The notes: generated by a model not told the origin, from the letters alone. 64,000 bases of DNA from Victivallales bacterium (GCA_017554445.1 JAFZIJ010000221.1:1-64000); one strand, 5' to 3'. Numbered from the stretch's first letter, positions 41,898 through 51,444 are shown. Translations and numbers: made by a program.

Positions 41898-43820
41898 ATG
41901 GAAGAAAAACTGAAGAACATCGCAGCCTTGTCTCAGAAATACGGCTCGGATCCGAGCTATGTTTTTCTTGGCGGCGGCAACACATCCGTGAAGAATGAGA
42001 AACAGCTTTACATCAAGCCCAGCGGTGTCGCATTGGCGACCATTCAGCCAGAGCAGTTCCTCTGCATCGATCGCGAAGCATTGAGCTGCCTGTTCACAAC
42101 GGAAATGCCGCAGGACGTCAACGAGCGCGAAGCCACGGCGAAATCCATTTTGGAATCCTCCGTTCGTCCGTTGGGGGCAGGCCGCCCGTCCGTCGAGACG
42201 CCGTTGCATGGTGTCATCGACTACACGTATGTCGTCCATCTCCATCCTGCTCTTGTCAACGGCATGACCTGCGCCAAAGACGGGAAGAAAATCTGCAAGA
42301 AGCTGTTTCCAAAAGCCTTGTGGATTGAATATACCGATCCGGGCTGCACGCTTTCGTTCTTTGTGAAGAAACAGCTGGACGCCGTGAAGGCGAAGACCGG
42401 CAAGCAGCCGAAAGTCTTCTTCCTGCAGAACCATGGCGTGTTTGTCTCCGCCGACACGCCGGAGGAAATAGACGCTCTGTACAAGGATATAATGGACAAG
42501 TTGAAGGCCGAATACAAGAAGGCCAAGATTTCCATTACCTCACCTAAGTTGCCGGATGCCAAGGATGAAGATATCTTCGAAACCGCTCCTGTTCTCCGCC
42601 AGTTGCTGTCCAACGACGAAGGCGTTCGCCCCGTCGTCCATTGCGTCGGCAACGCTTTGCCGTATGGCGGCCCGTTGACGCCCGACCATGTCGTTTACGC
42701 CAAATCGTTCGCCTATGTCGGCGACGGTTCAGCCGCCAGCATCGAAGCCTTCAAAACGAAATACGGCTATGCTCCTAAAGTCGTGTGCGTCAAGGACAAA
42801 GCGCTGTTCGTCACGGGAGACACGCCGAAGGATGCGGATGCCGTGGCCATCGCGTTGGAGAATGCGCTTCTCTGCCAGAAACTGACGGACGCTTTCGGCG
42901 GCCCGAACTTTCTGACGGAAAAACAATATAAATTCATTGAAAACTGGGAAGTCGAATCCTACCGCCGTAGCGTCAGTCTCAAAGGCGCGGCCGGTGGCCG
43001 GTTGCAGAACCGTATCTGCGTCGTGACCGGTGGCGCACAAGGTTTCGGCCTTGGTATCGCGGAATATCTGGCGGAAAACGGCGGCGTCATCGTCGTGGCG
43101 GATCTCAATCTCGAAGGTGCGCAGGCGACAGCTGATGAATTGTGCAAGAAATACGGCGCGAAACGCGCGTTCGCCGTCGGCGTGAATGTTTCCGACGAAG
43201 AATCCGTCGAAGCCATGGTCAACACGATCGCACGCGAAGTCGGCGGCATCGACCTGTTTGTCTCCAACGCGGGCGTCGTCCGTTCCGGCTCCGTCATGGA
43301 ATTGACGTTAAAGGATTGGAATTTCGTCACAAACATCAATTATACGGGCTATTTCCTCTGCTGCAAACATGCCGCGCGGCTGATGTCGAAGCAGATTGTC
43401 GATGGCAAAGGCCGTTGGACGGATATCGTGCAGGTCAATTCCAAGTCCGGTTTGGAAGGCAGCAATAAGAACGGCGCGTATGCGGGTTCCAAGTTTGGTT
43501 CCATTGGACTGACGCAAAGCTTTGCGAAGGAATTGGTTGCGGATTGCATCAAAGTCAACAGCGTCTGCCCGGGCAATTATCTGGACGGTCCGTTGTGGAG
43601 CGATCCTGTCAAAGGATTGTTTGTGCAGTATTGGAAAGCGGGCAAGGTTCCGGGCGCCAAGAGCGTCGAGGATGTCCGAAAATACTATATGGACAAAGTT
43701 CCGATGCGCCGTGGCTGCTTCCCGGCGGATGTCGCCAAAGCCATTATCTACTGCGTTGAGCAGGATTATGAAACGGGTCAGGCCATCCCTGTGACCGGCG
43801 GTCAGAACATGTTGCACTAA
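41898..43820 (+). CDS. Bifunctional class II aldolase / short-chain dehydrogenase (rhamnulose-1-P aldolase / lactaldehyde dehydrogenase type)
   Basis: About 640 residues. The N-terminal ~370 is a class II aldolase: GGGNTSVK, zinc ligands in VVHLHPALVNG and QNHGVFVSA. The C-terminal ~260 is an SDR with TGGAQGFGLGIAEYLA, SNAG, VNSKSG and Y-x3-K (YAGSK). The fusion matches the RhaD-like enzymes that split L-rhamnulose-1-phosphate and process lactaldehyde. ATG at 41898 with AGGAAGCATC; the frame is open 15 codons further up. Standing alone, its sugar specificity (rhamnose or fucose) is inferred from fold only. Confidence 0.88.
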   Translation: MEEKLKNIAALSQKYGSDPSYVFLGGGNTSVKNEKQLYIKPSGVALATIQPEQFLCIDREALSCLFTTEMPQDVNEREATAKSILESSVRPLGAGRPSVETPLHGVIDYTYVVHLHPALVNGMTCAKDGKKICKKLFPKALWIEYTDPGCTLSFFVKKQLDAVKAKTGKQPKVFFLQNHGVFVSADTPEEIDALYKDIMDKLKAEYKKAKISITSPKLPDAKDEDIFETAPVLRQLLSNDEGVRPVVHCVGNALPYGGPLTPDHVVYAKSFAYVGDGSAASIEAFKTKYGYAPKVVCVKDKALFVTGDTPKDADAVAIALENALLCQKLTDAFGGPNFLTEKQYKFIENWEVESYRRSVSLKGAAGGRLQNRICVVTGGAQGFGLGIAEYLAENGGVIVVADLNLEGAQATADELCKKYGAKRAFAVGVNVSDEESVEAMVNTIAREVGGIDLFVSNAGVVRSGSVMELTLKDWNFVTNINYTGYFLCCKHAARLMSKQIVDGKGRWTDIVQVNSKSGLEGSNKNGAYAGSKFGSIGLTQSFAKELVADCIKVNSVCPGNYLDGPLWSDPVKGLFVQYWKAGKVPGAKSVEDVRKYYMDKVPMRRGCFPADVAKAIIYCVEQDYETGQAIPVTGGQNMLH

Positions 43821-43832
43821 CGTGATATAGAT

Positions 43833-43867
43833 AAACGGGGCGTCTTTTCGAAAAGGCGCCCCGTTTT
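43833..43867 (+). terminator. Intrinsic terminator after the aldolase/dehydrogenase
   Basis: Arms AAACGGGGCG (43833-43842) and CGCCCCGTTT (43857-43866), with an inner CTTTT/AAAAG stem. Followed by TTGTTTTGC. Confidence 0.88.
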
Positions 43868-43916
43868 GTTTTGCTTCGTTGCTTGAAAAACGATTGAAAT
43901 CTTTGCGGTGAAGAAG

Positions 43917-44672
43917 ATGGATTATCAGGACATCAATGCGGAAACCATCGACAGATGGGTCGAAAATGGTTGGGAATGGGGCAGGCCAATCAGCCATGAA
44001 ACGTTTGTGAAAGCAACTCAAGGCGATTGGCAAGTTGTCTTGACGCCGACAAAACCCGTTCCGCATGAATGGTTTGGAGATCTTCGCGGGAAGAAAGTGC
44101 TCGGCTTGGCCAGCGGCGGCGGACAGCAGATGCCGATATTCGCCGCGCTTGGAGCGGATTGCACCGTTTTGGACTATTCCAAGAAGCAGCTAGAAAGTGA
44201 AAAGATGGTGGCGGAAAGAGAAAAGTATTCGATTCGCATTATCCGCGGCGACATGACGAAGCGGTTGCCGTTCGACGATGGCAAATTCGATTTGATCTTC
44301 CACCCTGTATCCAATTGCTATGTGGAGGAGGTTAAACCGATTTGGAAAGAATGTTTCCGTATTTTGAAGCCAGGCGGATGGTTGCTTGCGGGAACGGATT
44401 ATTTTATCAATTTCATGGTTGACGATGATGAGACGAAGATTGTCAACTCATTGCCGTTCAATCCTTTGAAGAATCCGGATCAGATGGCGCAAGTGCAACA
44501 AAGCCAGTCAGGCGTGGAATTTTCACATTCACTGGAGGAACAAATCGGCGGCCAACTGGAGGCGGGTTTCATCTTGAAGGAATTGTATGAAGACACCAAC
44601 GGGCAGGGCCGTCTGCATGAACTGCATATTCCGACGTTTCTTGCGATGCGTTCACAAAAACCTGTAAAATGA
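43917..44672 (+). CDS. Class I SAM-dependent methyltransferase
   Basis: About 251 residues. SAM-binding motif I is VLGLASGGGQQMPIFAALG with the acidic residue of motif II in CTVLDYS; motif IV is FDLIFHPVSN. It differs clearly from the two methyltransferases downstream. The ending SHSLEEQIGGQLEAGFILKELYED is a typical C-terminal region of YcgJ/UbiE-like enzymes. Substrate unknown. ATG 43917 is preferred over GTG 43908. First gene of a unit running to 48958 (gaps of 12, 132 and 8 nt). Confidence 0.85.
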   Translation: MDYQDINAETIDRWVENGWEWGRPISHETFVKATQGDWQVVLTPTKPVPHEWFGDLRGKKVLGLASGGGQQMPIFAALGADCTVLDYSKKQLESEKMVAEREKYSIRIIRGDMTKRLPFDDGKFDLIFHPVSNCYVEEVKPIWKECFRILKPGGWLLAGTDYFINFMVDDDETKIVNSLPFNPLKNPDQMAQVQQSQSGVEFSHSLEEQIGGQLEAGFILKELYEDTNGQGRLHELHIPTFLAMRSQKPVK

Positions 44673-44684
44673 TTTTGAAAAAAC

Positions 44685-45428
44685 ATGGCCAAGCAGAACA
44701 TATACGACAATGAAATTTTCTTCAACGGATATGCCAAAATCCGTGAAAACAAGAACAACGCAAACATATTGTTCGAGATGCCTGCATTGTATTCACTAAT
44801 GCCGCCGCTGGAAGGCAAAACAATCCTTGATCTTGGCTGCGGCTATGGAGAACATGGCATGCATTATGTCCATTGCGGTGCCGCAAGAGTCGTAGGTATC
44901 GATATTTCCGAAAAAATGCTGGCGGTTGCGAAAGCGGAGAACAGCCATCCGAAAATCACCTATCTCCATATGCCCATGGAGGAGATTTCCGTCATTCAGG
45001 AGAAATTCGACGTGGTAACCAGTTCGCTTGCCTTGCAATATGTGGAGGATTACAAAACGCTTGTCCATGATGTCCATGAGTTGTTGAACGACAACGGGTT
45101 GTTCATTTTTTCACAGGAACATCCCATGAATACATGCTTTTCGAATGGCGACAGATGGACGCGGGATGAAAACGGGCGGAAGCTGTATGCGAATATTTCG
45201 AATTACGGTGTCGAAAAGGAATGGGAAAGCACATGGTTCGTCGATCATGTGAAACGATACCACCGGACATTTTCCACTGTCATTAACACATTGATAGACG
45301 GCGGGTTCGCCATAGAGAAAATCATTGAACCCATTCCATCGGAAAAGATGTTGGAAGAGCATCCTGAACAAGATGATTTGCTTCACAAGCCGGATTTCCT
45401 GCTGGTCAGGGTGAGAAAGACAAATTAG
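44685..45428 (+). CDS. SAM-dependent methyltransferase (paralogue A)
   Basis: 247 residues. Motif I ILDLGCGYGEHGMHYV, motif II VVGIDISEKML, and a conserved MPMEEIS/FDVVTSSLALQY. About 70% identical by eye to the methyltransferase at 48224-48958, including DRWTRDENGRKL and LLHKPDFLLV near the C-terminus. The pair flanks a hybrid histidine kinase. The target could be a small molecule; a chemotaxis-type CheR is ruled out by length and motifs. Confidence 0.87.
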   Translation: MAKQNIYDNEIFFNGYAKIRENKNNANILFEMPALYSLMPPLEGKTILDLGCGYGEHGMHYVHCGAARVVGIDISEKMLAVAKAENSHPKITYLHMPMEEISVIQEKFDVVTSSLALQYVEDYKTLVHDVHELLNDNGLFIFSQEHPMNTCFSNGDRWTRDENGRKLYANISNYGVEKEWESTWFVDHVKRYHRTFSTVINTLIDGGFAIEKIIEPIPSEKMLEEHPEQDDLLHKPDFLLVRVRKTN

Positions 45429-45560
45429 ATGAATTGTTTGACAGGAAAAATATAAAAGAAAGGCTATATTGGGCAAGCAGTAGGAAAACAACAGTCCAAA
45501 TGCATCCTTTATGGATTGTGACGCAGCAACGATTCCTTTTTCTGCGAAGGAGATGTAGAT

Positions 45561-48215
45561 ATGACGCTTGGAAAAAACAGCACCTTGTTAGTCGCCATAA
45601 CGGGTGGATTGATTGTGGCGGTGATTCTGATCATCGGCATGATCTGGATGGGGCGGAGCGCGTCGCAAAGCACGGTGAAAGCTGTTCGTTCCGTCAGTCT
45701 GCTGTATTTGAACGAACTGGCCGGAAGGCGTAAACAGGTTGTCGAAGACACGTTGAACAACAACATCGCGACCATCAAGGTCGCGACAAATCTGATGGAA
45801 GAGGATGATTTGAAGAATCTTGAGCATCTGCAGGCCTTCCAGACGAGAATGAAAAAGCTTTTCAAGCTGGAGAAATTCGCCTTTGTCGATACCAAGGGGT
45901 TGATTTACACGTCGTTAGGCATGCAGACGGACATCGACAAGTATGAATTCAACCATAAGACCATCAGCGGGCCAGAAATCTCCATCAAAAATGTGAAGAA
46001 TGAAGACAGGAAGGCGGTCATCGCCGTGCCGGTGGATATTCCATTTAATGGGGAGAGATTTACCACTTGCTTCATGGAAATGGACATGCATGAAATGCTA
46101 GCCGGCGTGTCCATGACGTCGCAGGATGAAAATGTGACGTTCAACAACATCTATTCAGCGGAAGGATATGCCTTGAGCAATCTTGTGCTTGGCGGAAATG
46201 CAACCGAATACAATCTGTTCGAGGCGATGAACCATGCTGAATTCGACAAAGGCTATTCCCTTGAGAAAATGATGCAGGATTTCACGGAGAGGGAGAACGG
46301 TGTTGTTTCCTTCACGTATGAAGGGCAGGAGGAGACGCTATGCTATATACCGATTGCAGGCACGGACTGGATGCTGACCTATCTGATTCAGGAAAATGTC
46401 ATCCGTGACAAAATCATAGGCGTCAATAAAAAACTCATACGGGACAGCGCCATGCTGTCGATACTGAACGCCTTGGTTCTTCTCGGCATTTTTATGTATA
46501 TCATGGGACAGAACAAGGAGAACACGCGTTTGCTTCTGGCGAAGGAGACGTCGGAAGCGGAATTGAGAGGGAAGCAGGCGGAGCTTGGCGAGCGTATCGT
46601 CTTGCAGGAGAAGCTCATCCAGCAAAGCCATGCGTTGAGTGACGCATTGACAGCCGCCGAGGAGGCCAACAAGGCCAAGACGATTTTCCTTTCCAACATG
46701 TCCCACGAAATCAGAACGCCCATGAACGCCATCATCGGATTGGACAATATCGCTTTGAACGATCCGGAGGCGACGCCGAAAATCAAAGACTATTTGACCA
46801 AGATTCGCGACAGCGCCCATCATCTTCTGGATCTGATCAACGACATTCTGGACATGTCCCGCATCGAATCCGGAAGAATGACGTTGAAGAACGAAGAGTT
46901 TTCGTTTTCTGATTTAATTAAGAACATCAACACGCTTTTCAGCGGCCAAAGCCAGGAGAAGGGCGTGGACTACCAATGCCATATCAACGGACATATCGAT
47001 GACTACTACATTGGCGACAACATGAAATTGCGCCAAGTCCTGATCAATATTCTGGGCAATGCCGTTAAATTCACCCCGTCTGGCGGGAAGGTGGATGTGG
47101 AAGTCGAACGTATCGCGTGTCTAGACGATAAATCGACGCTGCGTTTTATGATCAAGGATACCGGCATTGGAATGAGCAAGGATTTCCTGCCGCATATCTT
47201 TGATGCATTTGCGCAGGAAGATTCCTCCACGACAAATAAATACGGTAGTTCCGGACTGGGCTTGGCGATAACGAAAAACATCGTTGAGCTGATGAACGGC
47301 AATATTCAGGTCGAAAGCGAAAAAGGCAAAGGGACGACATTTATCGTTACGGTGACGTTGATGAATTCCAAGCTGTCCAAGACAGAAGACGAAGACATCA
47401 AAATCAATCCGCAGGAGATGAGCGTGCTGATTGTGGATGACGATGAAATCGCTGGCCAGCATGCGAAACTGGTGCTCGAAAACATAGGCATCGCGTCTGA
47501 TTTCGTTAATTCCGGCAAAGAAGCGATTGAAATGGTTAAACTGCGTCAAGCCAGACGGTTGCCGTATAATCTGATTTTGGTCGATTGGAAGATGCCGGAA
47601 ATAGACGGGGTGGAGACGGCGCGTCAGATACGCGCCATTGTCGGAAATGATTCGGCCATCATCATTCTGACGGCGTATCGATGGGACGACGTATTGGAGG
47701 ATGCGCTTAAGGCTGGTATCGATAGTTTTCTTGCCAAACCGCTGTTCGCATCTGCTTTCATGGAGGAGTTGCAAGGTGCTCTGAAGAAAAAGAGAAGTAT
47801 GTCCAAAAACAACGTTCAAAAGGCGGATTTGAAAGGACGCAGGATTCTTCTGGCGGAGGATGTCGAAATCAACGCGGAAATCATGGTCATGGTTTTGGAA
47901 ACACGTGAGATGGAAGTGGATCTTGCCAAAAATGGAAAGATTGCCGTGGAGATGTTCGAGTCCCATCCGGAAGGATATTATGACGCTATTCTGATGGATA
48001 TGCGCATGCCGGAAATGGACGGTCTGACCGCAACAAGAACCATCCGTGCGATGAATCGTGCCGATTCAAAGGAGATTCCGATCATCGCCTTGACGGCGAA
48101 TGCGTTCGACGAAGACGTCCAGCGGAGCATGCAGGCTGGCCTGAACGCCCATCTAAGCAAGCCGGTGGAGCCTGATGCATTGTATGAAACGCTCGAAAGC
48201 CTCATAAAGGCCTGA
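45561..48215 (+). CDS. Hybrid sensor histidine kinase with two receiver domains
   Basis: 884 residues. TM helix ~10-30, a ~260-residue periplasmic sensor region resembling dCache (two-subdomain) sensors, then TM2 (~298-316, LSILNALVLLGIFMYIMG). HisKA has H382 (NMSHEIRTPMN). HATPase_c shows N (QVLINILGNAVKF), G1 (DTGIGM), and G2 (SSGLGLAI). Receiver 1 has phospho-acceptor D675 (LVDWKMPE) and receiver 2 D813 (LMDMRMPE). No Hpt or DNA-binding output, so phosphate must pass to proteins elsewhere. ATG 45561 after AAGGAG. Sits between two paralogous methyltransferases. Confidence 0.93.
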   Translation: MTLGKNSTLLVAITGGLIVAVILIIGMIWMGRSASQSTVKAVRSVSLLYLNELAGRRKQVVEDTLNNNIATIKVATNLMEEDDLKNLEHLQAFQTRMKKLFKLEKFAFVDTKGLIYTSLGMQTDIDKYEFNHKTISGPEISIKNVKNEDRKAVIAVPVDIPFNGERFTTCFMEMDMHEMLAGVSMTSQDENVTFNNIYSAEGYALSNLVLGGNATEYNLFEAMNHAEFDKGYSLEKMMQDFTERENGVVSFTYEGQEETLCYIPIAGTDWMLTYLIQENVIRDKIIGVNKKLIRDSAMLSILNALVLLGIFMYIMGQNKENTRLLLAKETSEAELRGKQAELGERIVLQEKLIQQSHALSDALTAAEEANKAKTIFLSNMSHEIRTPMNAIIGLDNIALNDPEATPKIKDYLTKIRDSAHHLLDLINDILDMSRIESGRMTLKNEEFSFSDLIKNINTLFSGQSQEKGVDYQCHINGHIDDYYIGDNMKLRQVLINILGNAVKFTPSGGKVDVEVERIACLDDKSTLRFMIKDTGIGMSKDFLPHIFDAFAQEDSSTTNKYGSSGLGLAITKNIVELMNGNIQVESEKGKGTTFIVTVTLMNSKLSKTEDEDIKINPQEMSVLIVDDDEIAGQHAKLVLENIGIASDFVNSGKEAIEMVKLRQARRLPYNLILVDWKMPEIDGVETARQIRAIVGNDSAIIILTAYRWDDVLEDALKAGIDSFLAKPLFASAFMEELQGALKKKRSMSKNNVQKADLKGRRILLAEDVEINAEIMVMVLETREMEVDLAKNGKIAVEMFESHPEGYYDAILMDMRMPEMDGLTATRTIRAMNRADSKEIPIIALTANAFDEDVQRSMQAGLNAHLSKPVEPDALYETLESLIKA

Positions 48216-48223
48216 AGAAATCT

Positions 48224-48958
48224 ATGCAAAACATCTTTGACAACGAAATTTTCTTTGATGGATACAGCAAAATCCATGAAAGAAAGGACAATGCGAACGA
48301 ACTGTTCGTGAAGCCGGCGTTGTTTTCACTGCTGCCGTCGTTGACTGGATTATCCGTCATTGATTTAGGCTGCGGTTTCGGTGAACACTGCATGGAGTAT
48401 GTCCGAAAAGGAGCCGCAAAAGTCGTTGGCATAGATATTTCCGAAAAGATGTTGGCGGTGGCGAAAACGAAAAACAACCATCCGAAAATCACCTATCTCC
48501 ATATGCCAATGGAAGAGATTTCATGCATCAAAGAGAAATTTGACGTAGTGGTTAGTTCGTTGGCCATACACTATGTAGAAGATTATCAAACAGTGGTGCA
48601 TGGTGTCCATGAACTGTTGAACGATGGCGGCGTGTTTGTTTTCTCGCAGGTTCATCCGATGAACACGTCGTTTTCAAGCGGAGATCGTTGGACACGAGAT
48701 GAAAACGGACGGAAGTTGCACGCCAATATTGCGAATTATGGCGTTGAAAAGGAATGGGAATCAACATGGATCGTTGACCATGTGAAAAAATACCACAGGA
48801 TGTTTTCTACAATTATCAATACGTTGATTAACAATGATTTCACAATCGAAAAGATTGTGGAGCCCATCCCCACGGCGGATTTTCTGCAAATGCATCCGGA
48901 ATATGACGATTTGCTTCACAAGCCTGATTTCCTGCTGGTCAAAACCAAAAAAGGTTGA
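48224..48958 (+). CDS. SAM-dependent methyltransferase (paralogue B)
   Basis: 244 residues. Starts 8 nt after the kinase stop, so it is cotranscribed. Motifs: VIDLGCGFGEHCMEYV, VVGIDISEKML, FDVVVSSLAIHYVE. Closely similar to paralogue A (44685-45428) over its full length; the differences are scattered conservative changes, so the duplication is not recent. Substrate unknown. The tight coupling with a sensor kinase is unusual for this methyltransferase type. Confidence 0.87.
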   Translation: MQNIFDNEIFFDGYSKIHERKDNANELFVKPALFSLLPSLTGLSVIDLGCGFGEHCMEYVRKGAAKVVGIDISEKMLAVAKTKNNHPKITYLHMPMEEISCIKEKFDVVVSSLAIHYVEDYQTVVHGVHELLNDGGVFVFSQVHPMNTSFSSGDRWTRDENGRKLHANIANYGVEKEWESTWIVDHVKKYHRMFSTIINTLINNDFTIEKIVEPIPTADFLQMHPEYDDLLHKPDFLLVKTKKG

Positions 48959-49033
48959 ACGGAGGTCTAATGTTAATATAGTAATAGAGTAAAGAAACGA
49001 TTACAGATTCAGCATGAATAAAGGACAGACGCC

Positions 49034-50392
49034 ATGTCGGCTTTGGACAAATATCTGAAAGAGTGCAATGAAGTATATCATACGACGTTGGATCCGAATA
49101 AGTTCGGATGCGTGCGGATTCATCTTGTGCCGCCACGGAAGGCAGAGTTCGGCATGCCATGGTCTGTCATTCTGAACGGCTACCATGTGCTTCCCATTCA
49201 GACGTCATGGGCCATTCTTCTGAAGGAATTCATTGAATGCCTCAACAAGACGAATGGACAGAGTCTGACGGATGCAGATGTCATCCGGCTGGTCAATGAA
49301 GTCGTTGAAAACGTCCAGAAGCTATTCAAAAAAGCGAAAGAAACAGACATCCGTTCGGACTTGCTGGATATCGTCAATACCTTGAAGGCAGTGGCTTATG
49401 GCGAAGAGCCGCCCACGGAGATCGGCCATCTGACGCTGGCTGAATATTCAGACTGCATGAAGGCGCCGCACCGTGTCGATCTGCTCGTTTCAGCCATGGA
49501 AAAAGACCATATCTGGAATTGCAACCAGCATTGCCTGCATTGCTACGCTTGCGGCGAACGGCTGGCGAGCGCCGTCGAATTGCCGACGAAGGATTGGATA
49601 ACCATCATCGACAAGCTGAAGAAGGCTGGTGTGCCGTCCGTCACGTTTACGGGAGGCGAACCGACGATGCGCAAGGATTTGGTCGAACTGGTCGATCACG
49701 CTCGTTGGTTCGTGACACGGCTGAACACCAACGGCATCCTATTAAGTAAAGAATTATGCAAAAATCTCTATGCGGCATCGCTGGATAGCGTGCAAGTGAC
49801 ATTCTATTCCAGTGACAAGGAGATTCACAATAAATTGGTCGGCGGCGACCATTTCGACGCGACGGTGGATGGCATCCGCAACGCCTTGGAGGCGGGGCTG
49901 GATGTCAGCGTCAACACGCCGTTATGCTCTGTCAATCAAGACTATGCGGAGACATTGCATTTTTTGAAACGGCTTGGCGTGCATTATTTCTCCTGCTCGG
50001 GGCTGATACCGAGCGGAAACGCGTTGCGCGGGCCGTCATCCGTCACACGGTTGAGCCAGGAGGAAATTACAACCGTCGTCCAGAAGGCGTGGCAATATTG
50101 CACAGAGCATGAATTGGAGCTGTCGTTCACGTCGCCTGGCTGGATAGAAGAGCATGAATTGTTGCGGATGAAGATGGTCGTGCCGTCATGTGGAGCATGT
50201 CTGTCCAATATGGCGGTGGCTCCGAACGGGCAGCTGATTCCCTGCCAGTCATGGTTGCATGAAGACGGGCTAGGCAACCTGTTGGAGCGTGAATTCAGTG
50301 ACTTATGGGATTCAGAGCGTTGCGTGGCGCGACGGCGGGAGACCGTTGTCGCGGCGAAGAGCTGCCCGTTGAGCAAGGAGGCGCGGTCATGA
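49034..50392 (+). CDS. Radical SAM / SPASM-type protein, candidate peptide-modifying enzyme
   Basis: 452 residues. Residues ~1-130 form an extra N-terminal helical domain of unknown type (possibly substrate-binding). The radical SAM core has C163-x3-C167-x2-C170 (CNQHCLHC), GGEP at 207-210 and a TIM-barrel pattern up to ~370. The C-terminal Cys set (C386, C389, C404, C430, C444; CGACL...PNGQLIPC) matches SPASM/twitch auxiliary iron-sulfur sites found in peptide maturases and sulfatase-maturing enzymes. Its stop overlaps the start of the Cys-Ala-tail membrane protein (ATGA), the sulfatase lies two genes on. Best reading: it modifies the Cys-rich tail; a sulfatase-maturing role is the alternative. 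Confidence 0.85.
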   Translation: MSALDKYLKECNEVYHTTLDPNKFGCVRIHLVPPRKAEFGMPWSVILNGYHVLPIQTSWAILLKEFIECLNKTNGQSLTDADVIRLVNEVVENVQKLFKKAKETDIRSDLLDIVNTLKAVAYGEEPPTEIGHLTLAEYSDCMKAPHRVDLLVSAMEKDHIWNCNQHCLHCYACGERLASAVELPTKDWITIIDKLKKAGVPSVTFTGGEPTMRKDLVELVDHARWFVTRLNTNGILLSKELCKNLYAASLDSVQVTFYSSDKEIHNKLVGGDHFDATVDGIRNALEAGLDVSVNTPLCSVNQDYAETLHFLKRLGVHYFSCSGLIPSGNALRGPSSVTRLSQEEITTVVQKAWQYCTEHELELSFTSPGWIEEHELLRMKMVVPSCGACLSNMAVAPNGQLIPCQSWLHEDGLGNLLEREFSDLWDSERCVARRRETVVAAKSCPLSKEARS

Positions 50393-51444
50393 AAAAGATT
50401 CTGCTGATTGCGATGATTGCATTTTGCGCCGTGGCGTTCGCAGGCAAGGCATTGGACGAAATCCAGTCATATGAAATCTGTGTTGAACCGCGTGAAGACG
50501 CGACGTTGGACATGCGCTACAAGATTTCGTGGAAAGTGTTGGATTCGACTACTGAAGGGCCGTTGACGTGGGTGAAGGTCGGCGTGCCGAACGGCCATCT
50601 GGACACGATTAATCCGCTTAGCGGCAACATCCGCAAGGCAAGGTACTACGAAGAAAACGGACAGTATATCCGCCTGGATTTGGACAGGGCTTATAAGGCT
50701 GGCGAAACGGTCACATTCGAATATTCCTTCCATCAACGGTACATGTTCCAATATAATGAAAGCAATGCTACGGTGTTATATGATTTCACGCCGGGCTGGT
50801 TTGACGACATCGACGTGAAGTCGTTGATTGTCCGTTGGAAGGCAGATGGCGTGAAGCAGTGCTCGGTTGAGATGCAGGAAGGCCGATACTACGTTATGAA
50901 AACATCGTTGCCCAAAGGCCGTAGGGCGTCCATCACGGTGAAATACGACAAATCGCGTTTCCCAACCATCAACGTGCAGGAAAACGCGGATGTGGCGAGA
51001 AAGAGAAGCAGATGGACTCTCGATAATTTTCTTGACTGGCTACCCGTCATATTAATCTCTTTCATTTTACTTGTTCAAGTGGTCGGTGGCTCGATACGAT
51101 ACACAAAGCGCGAAGATCCATATTATTACGCACGCGGTTTCGTTCCGAAGGCTCGTGCTTTGGACAAGCCGATCATGTATTTTATGAGGCCTGTGTTTGG
51201 CCTCGGACCGCACGGCAAGAAGTATAATCCGCCGCCGAAAGGCGGCCTTCATTGGGCGACTCCGGAGGAAAGAGAAAGGAGCCGTATTTTACGTGGATAC
51301 CACAGTCATGGCGGCGGTGGTTGTGCGTGCGCATGCGCATGCGCATGTGCTTGTGCAGGCGGCGGACGGGCTGGTTGCGCACGGAAGGATTTCTACCATC
51401 CGAAGCTCACAACGGATCAATTGGAAAAGGCCATTACAAAATAA
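50389..51444 (+). CDS. Membrane protein with Cys-Ala repeat tail, candidate radical SAM substrate
   Basis: 351 residues. Signal/anchor MKKILLIAMIAFCAVAFAG, a ~190-residue beta-rich exported domain (DUF2207-like order by eye), TM helix ~217-233 (WLPVILISFILLVQVVGG), then a ~110-residue tail predicted in the cytoplasm. The tail contains HSHGGGG, then six consecutive Cys-Ala dipeptides (Cys 312 to 322), GGGRAGC and a charged end. Starts at ATG 50389, 4-nt overlap (ATGA) with the radical SAM gene, implying translational coupling. Seven tail cysteines in a Gly-rich setting resemble substrates of SPASM enzymes. No other function recognised. Confidence 0.85.
   Translation: MKKILLIAMIAFCAVAFAGKALDEIQSYEICVEPREDATLDMRYKISWKVLDSTTEGPLTWVKVGVPNGHLDTINPLSGNIRKARYYEENGQYIRLDLDRAYKAGETVTFEYSFHQRYMFQYNESNATVLYDFTPGWFDDIDVKSLIVRWKADGVKQCSVEMQEGRYYVMKTSLPKGRRASITVKYDKSRFPTINVQENADVARKRSRWTLDNFLDWLPVILISFILLVQVVGGSIRYTKREDPYYYARGFVPKARALDKPIMYFMRPVFGLGPHGKKYNPPPKGGLHWATPEERERSRILRGYHSHGGGGCACACACACACAGGGRAGCARKDFYHPKLTTDQLEKAITK
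51322..51357 (+). repeat. DNA encoding six Cys-Ala dipeptides (alternating purine-pyrimidine tract)
   Basis: Six TGY-GCN codon pairs in a row. The codons vary at third positions (TGT/TGC, GCG/GCA/GCT), so the peptide repeat is under selection rather than a recent slippage product. The GCGCATGCGCATGCGCATG part is alternating purine-pyrimidine and could form Z-DNA. Confidence 0.85.
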
